Assembly: GCA_022578965.1 (NCBI GenBank)
Contig: MU401072.1
Location: forward strand, 1 to 10,960
Source: Xylaria sp. FL1777
Taxonomy: Eukaryota; Ascomycota; Sordariomycetes; Xylariales; Xylariaceae
DNA length: 10,960 nucleotides
Direction of reading: 5' to 3'
Position numbers and translations under genes: made by a program. Positions 10,065 through 10,960 of the stretch are shown piece by piece (position 1 is the first letter of the stretch; each line of letters opens with the position of its first letter). The notes beneath the pieces were generated by a model. It was given only the letters and a program-made list of their open reading frames with translations. It was not told where the DNA came from and made no database searches.

Positions 10065-10362
10065 TAAACGCTTTTAAATTAAAATTTATACTAAAATGTA
10101 ATAATATTTTTTATATATTATAAATATATTAAAATAAGCTTTATGTTTTATATTTTAGCAAATAAATTGTTTATATAGCTAAAAGTAATTATATAATAGT
10201 TTATATATTATAATTTTTACGCATATAAAATAAAATTCTTTATAAATAATTTAGCTATATAAAAAAGTTTTATAAGCAATAAAGTAGCTTTATTATTATA
10301 ATTTGCTAAAAGTAAGCTTTTTTTTGCTTTAATTTTCTTATATTTTTTTTTAAAATAAAAAA

Positions 10363-10423
10363 CATAAAAGAAAATCTTTTTTTTTTTTTTTTAGCTTTTA
10401 ACCTTTATGCTTTTTTTTTTTTT
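10363..10423. repeat. A-rich to poly-T block, first copy, with two long T runs
   Basis: CATAAAAGAAAATC runs into 16 T (10377-10392), then AGC and a second run of 13 T (10411-10423). The leading 13-mer is nearly repeated at 10505-10517 as CACAAAAGAAAAT, followed by another T-rich run. The one difference within the 13-mer is T for C. This may be a small local duplication, but the sequence is low in complexity. Confidence 0.55.
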
Positions 10424-10442
10424 AAGTTAAGTTTTAAGTATA

Positions 10443-10480
10443 TTACGTTATTATTGCTTACGTTATAGCTTATATTACGT
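10443..10480. other. Cluster of three TTACGT hexamers
   Basis: TTACGT occurs at 10443-10448, 10458-10463 and 10475-10480, spaced 15 and 17 bases apart. About 40 CpG are present in the window by hand count, so three within 38 bases is locally dense. TTACGT is close to half of the TTACGTAA site bound by some fungal bZIP factors, but there is no gene here to regulate, and internal duplication is an equally good explanation. Confidence 0.5.
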
Positions 10481-10504
10481 AGTATATTAAAGTAAAAATT
10501 AAAG

Positions 10505-10540
10505 CACAAAAGAAAATATTTTTATTTTTTTTATTTTTTT
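10505..10540. repeat. A-rich to poly-T block, second copy
   Basis: CACAAAAGAAAAT (10505-10517) followed by a T-rich run interrupted by single A. It matches the block beginning at 10363 at an offset of 142. Confidence 0.5.
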
Positions 10541-10718
10541 AAAAAACCAAAATATTTTAAAAAGTAACCTTAAAGCAATCTAAAAGCTTAAAAAGCTTTA
10601 AAAGTATATATAAAGTAAATATAATCAAAAAGCTAAAATTTTGCTAAGTAGCTTTAGCTTTTTTAACGCGTAGCAAGTAAAAAAAATATTAAAACATATA
10701 AAAAAAAAAAGCATAAAT

Positions 10719-10880
10719 AAAAAATAAAATATATAAAGTAAAATATATATAAAGTAAGTTCTTTTAAATAAAATAAGTATAAAGTAAAGTTTATATAAAG
10801 TAAGTTCTTTTAAATAAAATAAATATAAAGTAAAGTTTATATAAAATAAGTTCTTTAAAGTAAAGTATATATAAAGTATT
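10719..10880. repeat. Tandem repeat with 46-base period
   Basis: The anchor TAAGTTCTTT begins at 10755, 10801 and 10847, exactly 46 bases apart. Units 1 and 2 are almost identical; the one difference I see is AAGTAT versus AAATAT, a G/A transition. Unit 3 lacks 16 bases after the anchor and then continues with AAAGTAAAGT. A degenerate partial unit precedes the first anchor (from about 10719). G is used far more than C on the plus strand. The unit is full of stops and non-coding. Confidence 0.85.
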
Positions 10881-10960
10881 TTTTATTAATAAACTATAAA
10901 AAAATTACTATATATATTAATTTTATTTTTATTAAAGCATTAAATATATAATATTTATTT
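10881..10960. other. AT-rich right flank, nothing recognised
   Basis: The last 80 bases contain only two C and one G and show no repeat unit, gene or site. The window ends here without a boundary. Confidence 0.6.

Larger units (their letters stand above)
6937..10376. other. Gene-free, RIP-like degenerate AT-rich DNA
   Basis: No protein or RNA gene is supported. It contains homopolymer runs (14 T at 7468-7481, 12 A at 8040-8051, 12 T at 9126-9137, 12 A at 9835-9846) and scattered AGCT and TTAAGC words. No TGA occurs on the plus strand and only one TCA (7481-7483) in this interval, the longest stretch so depleted. Base composition and word use look the same throughout, with no visible boundary. 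Confidence 0.7.

Noticed and set aside
10377..10423. Long T runs as transcription terminators
   Set aside because: No gene or transcript precedes them, and homopolymer runs are frequent throughout DNA of this composition.
1..10960. tRNA, rRNA, mitochondrial or plastid genes
   Set aside because: I saw no T-arm GGTTCGA-type motif, no cloverleaf-capable GC stems and no conserved rRNA blocks; stops are dense under standard and mitochondrial codes, which still read TAA as stop.

Overview
This window looks like gene-free, extremely AT-rich heterochromatin. A hand count over 5041-5580 gives about 16% G+C, and the first kilobase is lower still. I see no protein-coding gene, tRNA, rRNA, CRISPR array or intact mobile element. 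TAA stops are dense in all six frames, and the longest open frames are no longer than chance allows at this composition.

The best-supported reading is repeat-rich DNA worn down by C-to-T mutation on both strands, as produced by repeat-induced point mutation (RIP) in filamentous ascomycete fungi. Two observations support this. First, two copies of a roughly 100-base repeat (4069-4170 and 4691-4792) differ by 16 transitions and 3 transversions, with the C/G state kept sometimes in one copy and sometimes in the other. Second, surviving C is almost never preceded by T: in 5041-5580, 23 of 45 C follow A, 19 follow G, 1 follows C and 2 follow T. TGA plus TCA occur only 15 times in the whole window, against roughly 300 expected from base composition. 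A fungal centromeric, subtelomeric or dispersed AT-rich block is the likely setting, but the species cannot be named from this sequence.

Layout. 1-95 is a perfect 7-base microsatellite. 96-265 is a degenerate TAA/TAG-type continuation with a GTGGCTAATA sub-repeat. 266-1027 holds five copies of a roughly 45-base core set in TAATAA/AGTAA spacers whose period grows from 150 to 208 bases. This first kilobase is strongly strand-asymmetric, with about five G per C. From about 1030 to 10718 the sequence is dispersed degenerate AT-rich DNA with no strand bias apparent on inspection. It contains the diverged direct-repeat pair, several hairpins (one 18-base perfect inverted repeat spans 6807-6936), homopolymer tracts and a small CpG cluster at 10443-10480. 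The right edge, 10719-10880, is a second tandem array with a 46-base period.

There are no genes to assemble into a pathway. The interest lies in the mutation signature and the repeat architecture. I found no previously undescribed gene system and do not want to suggest one.
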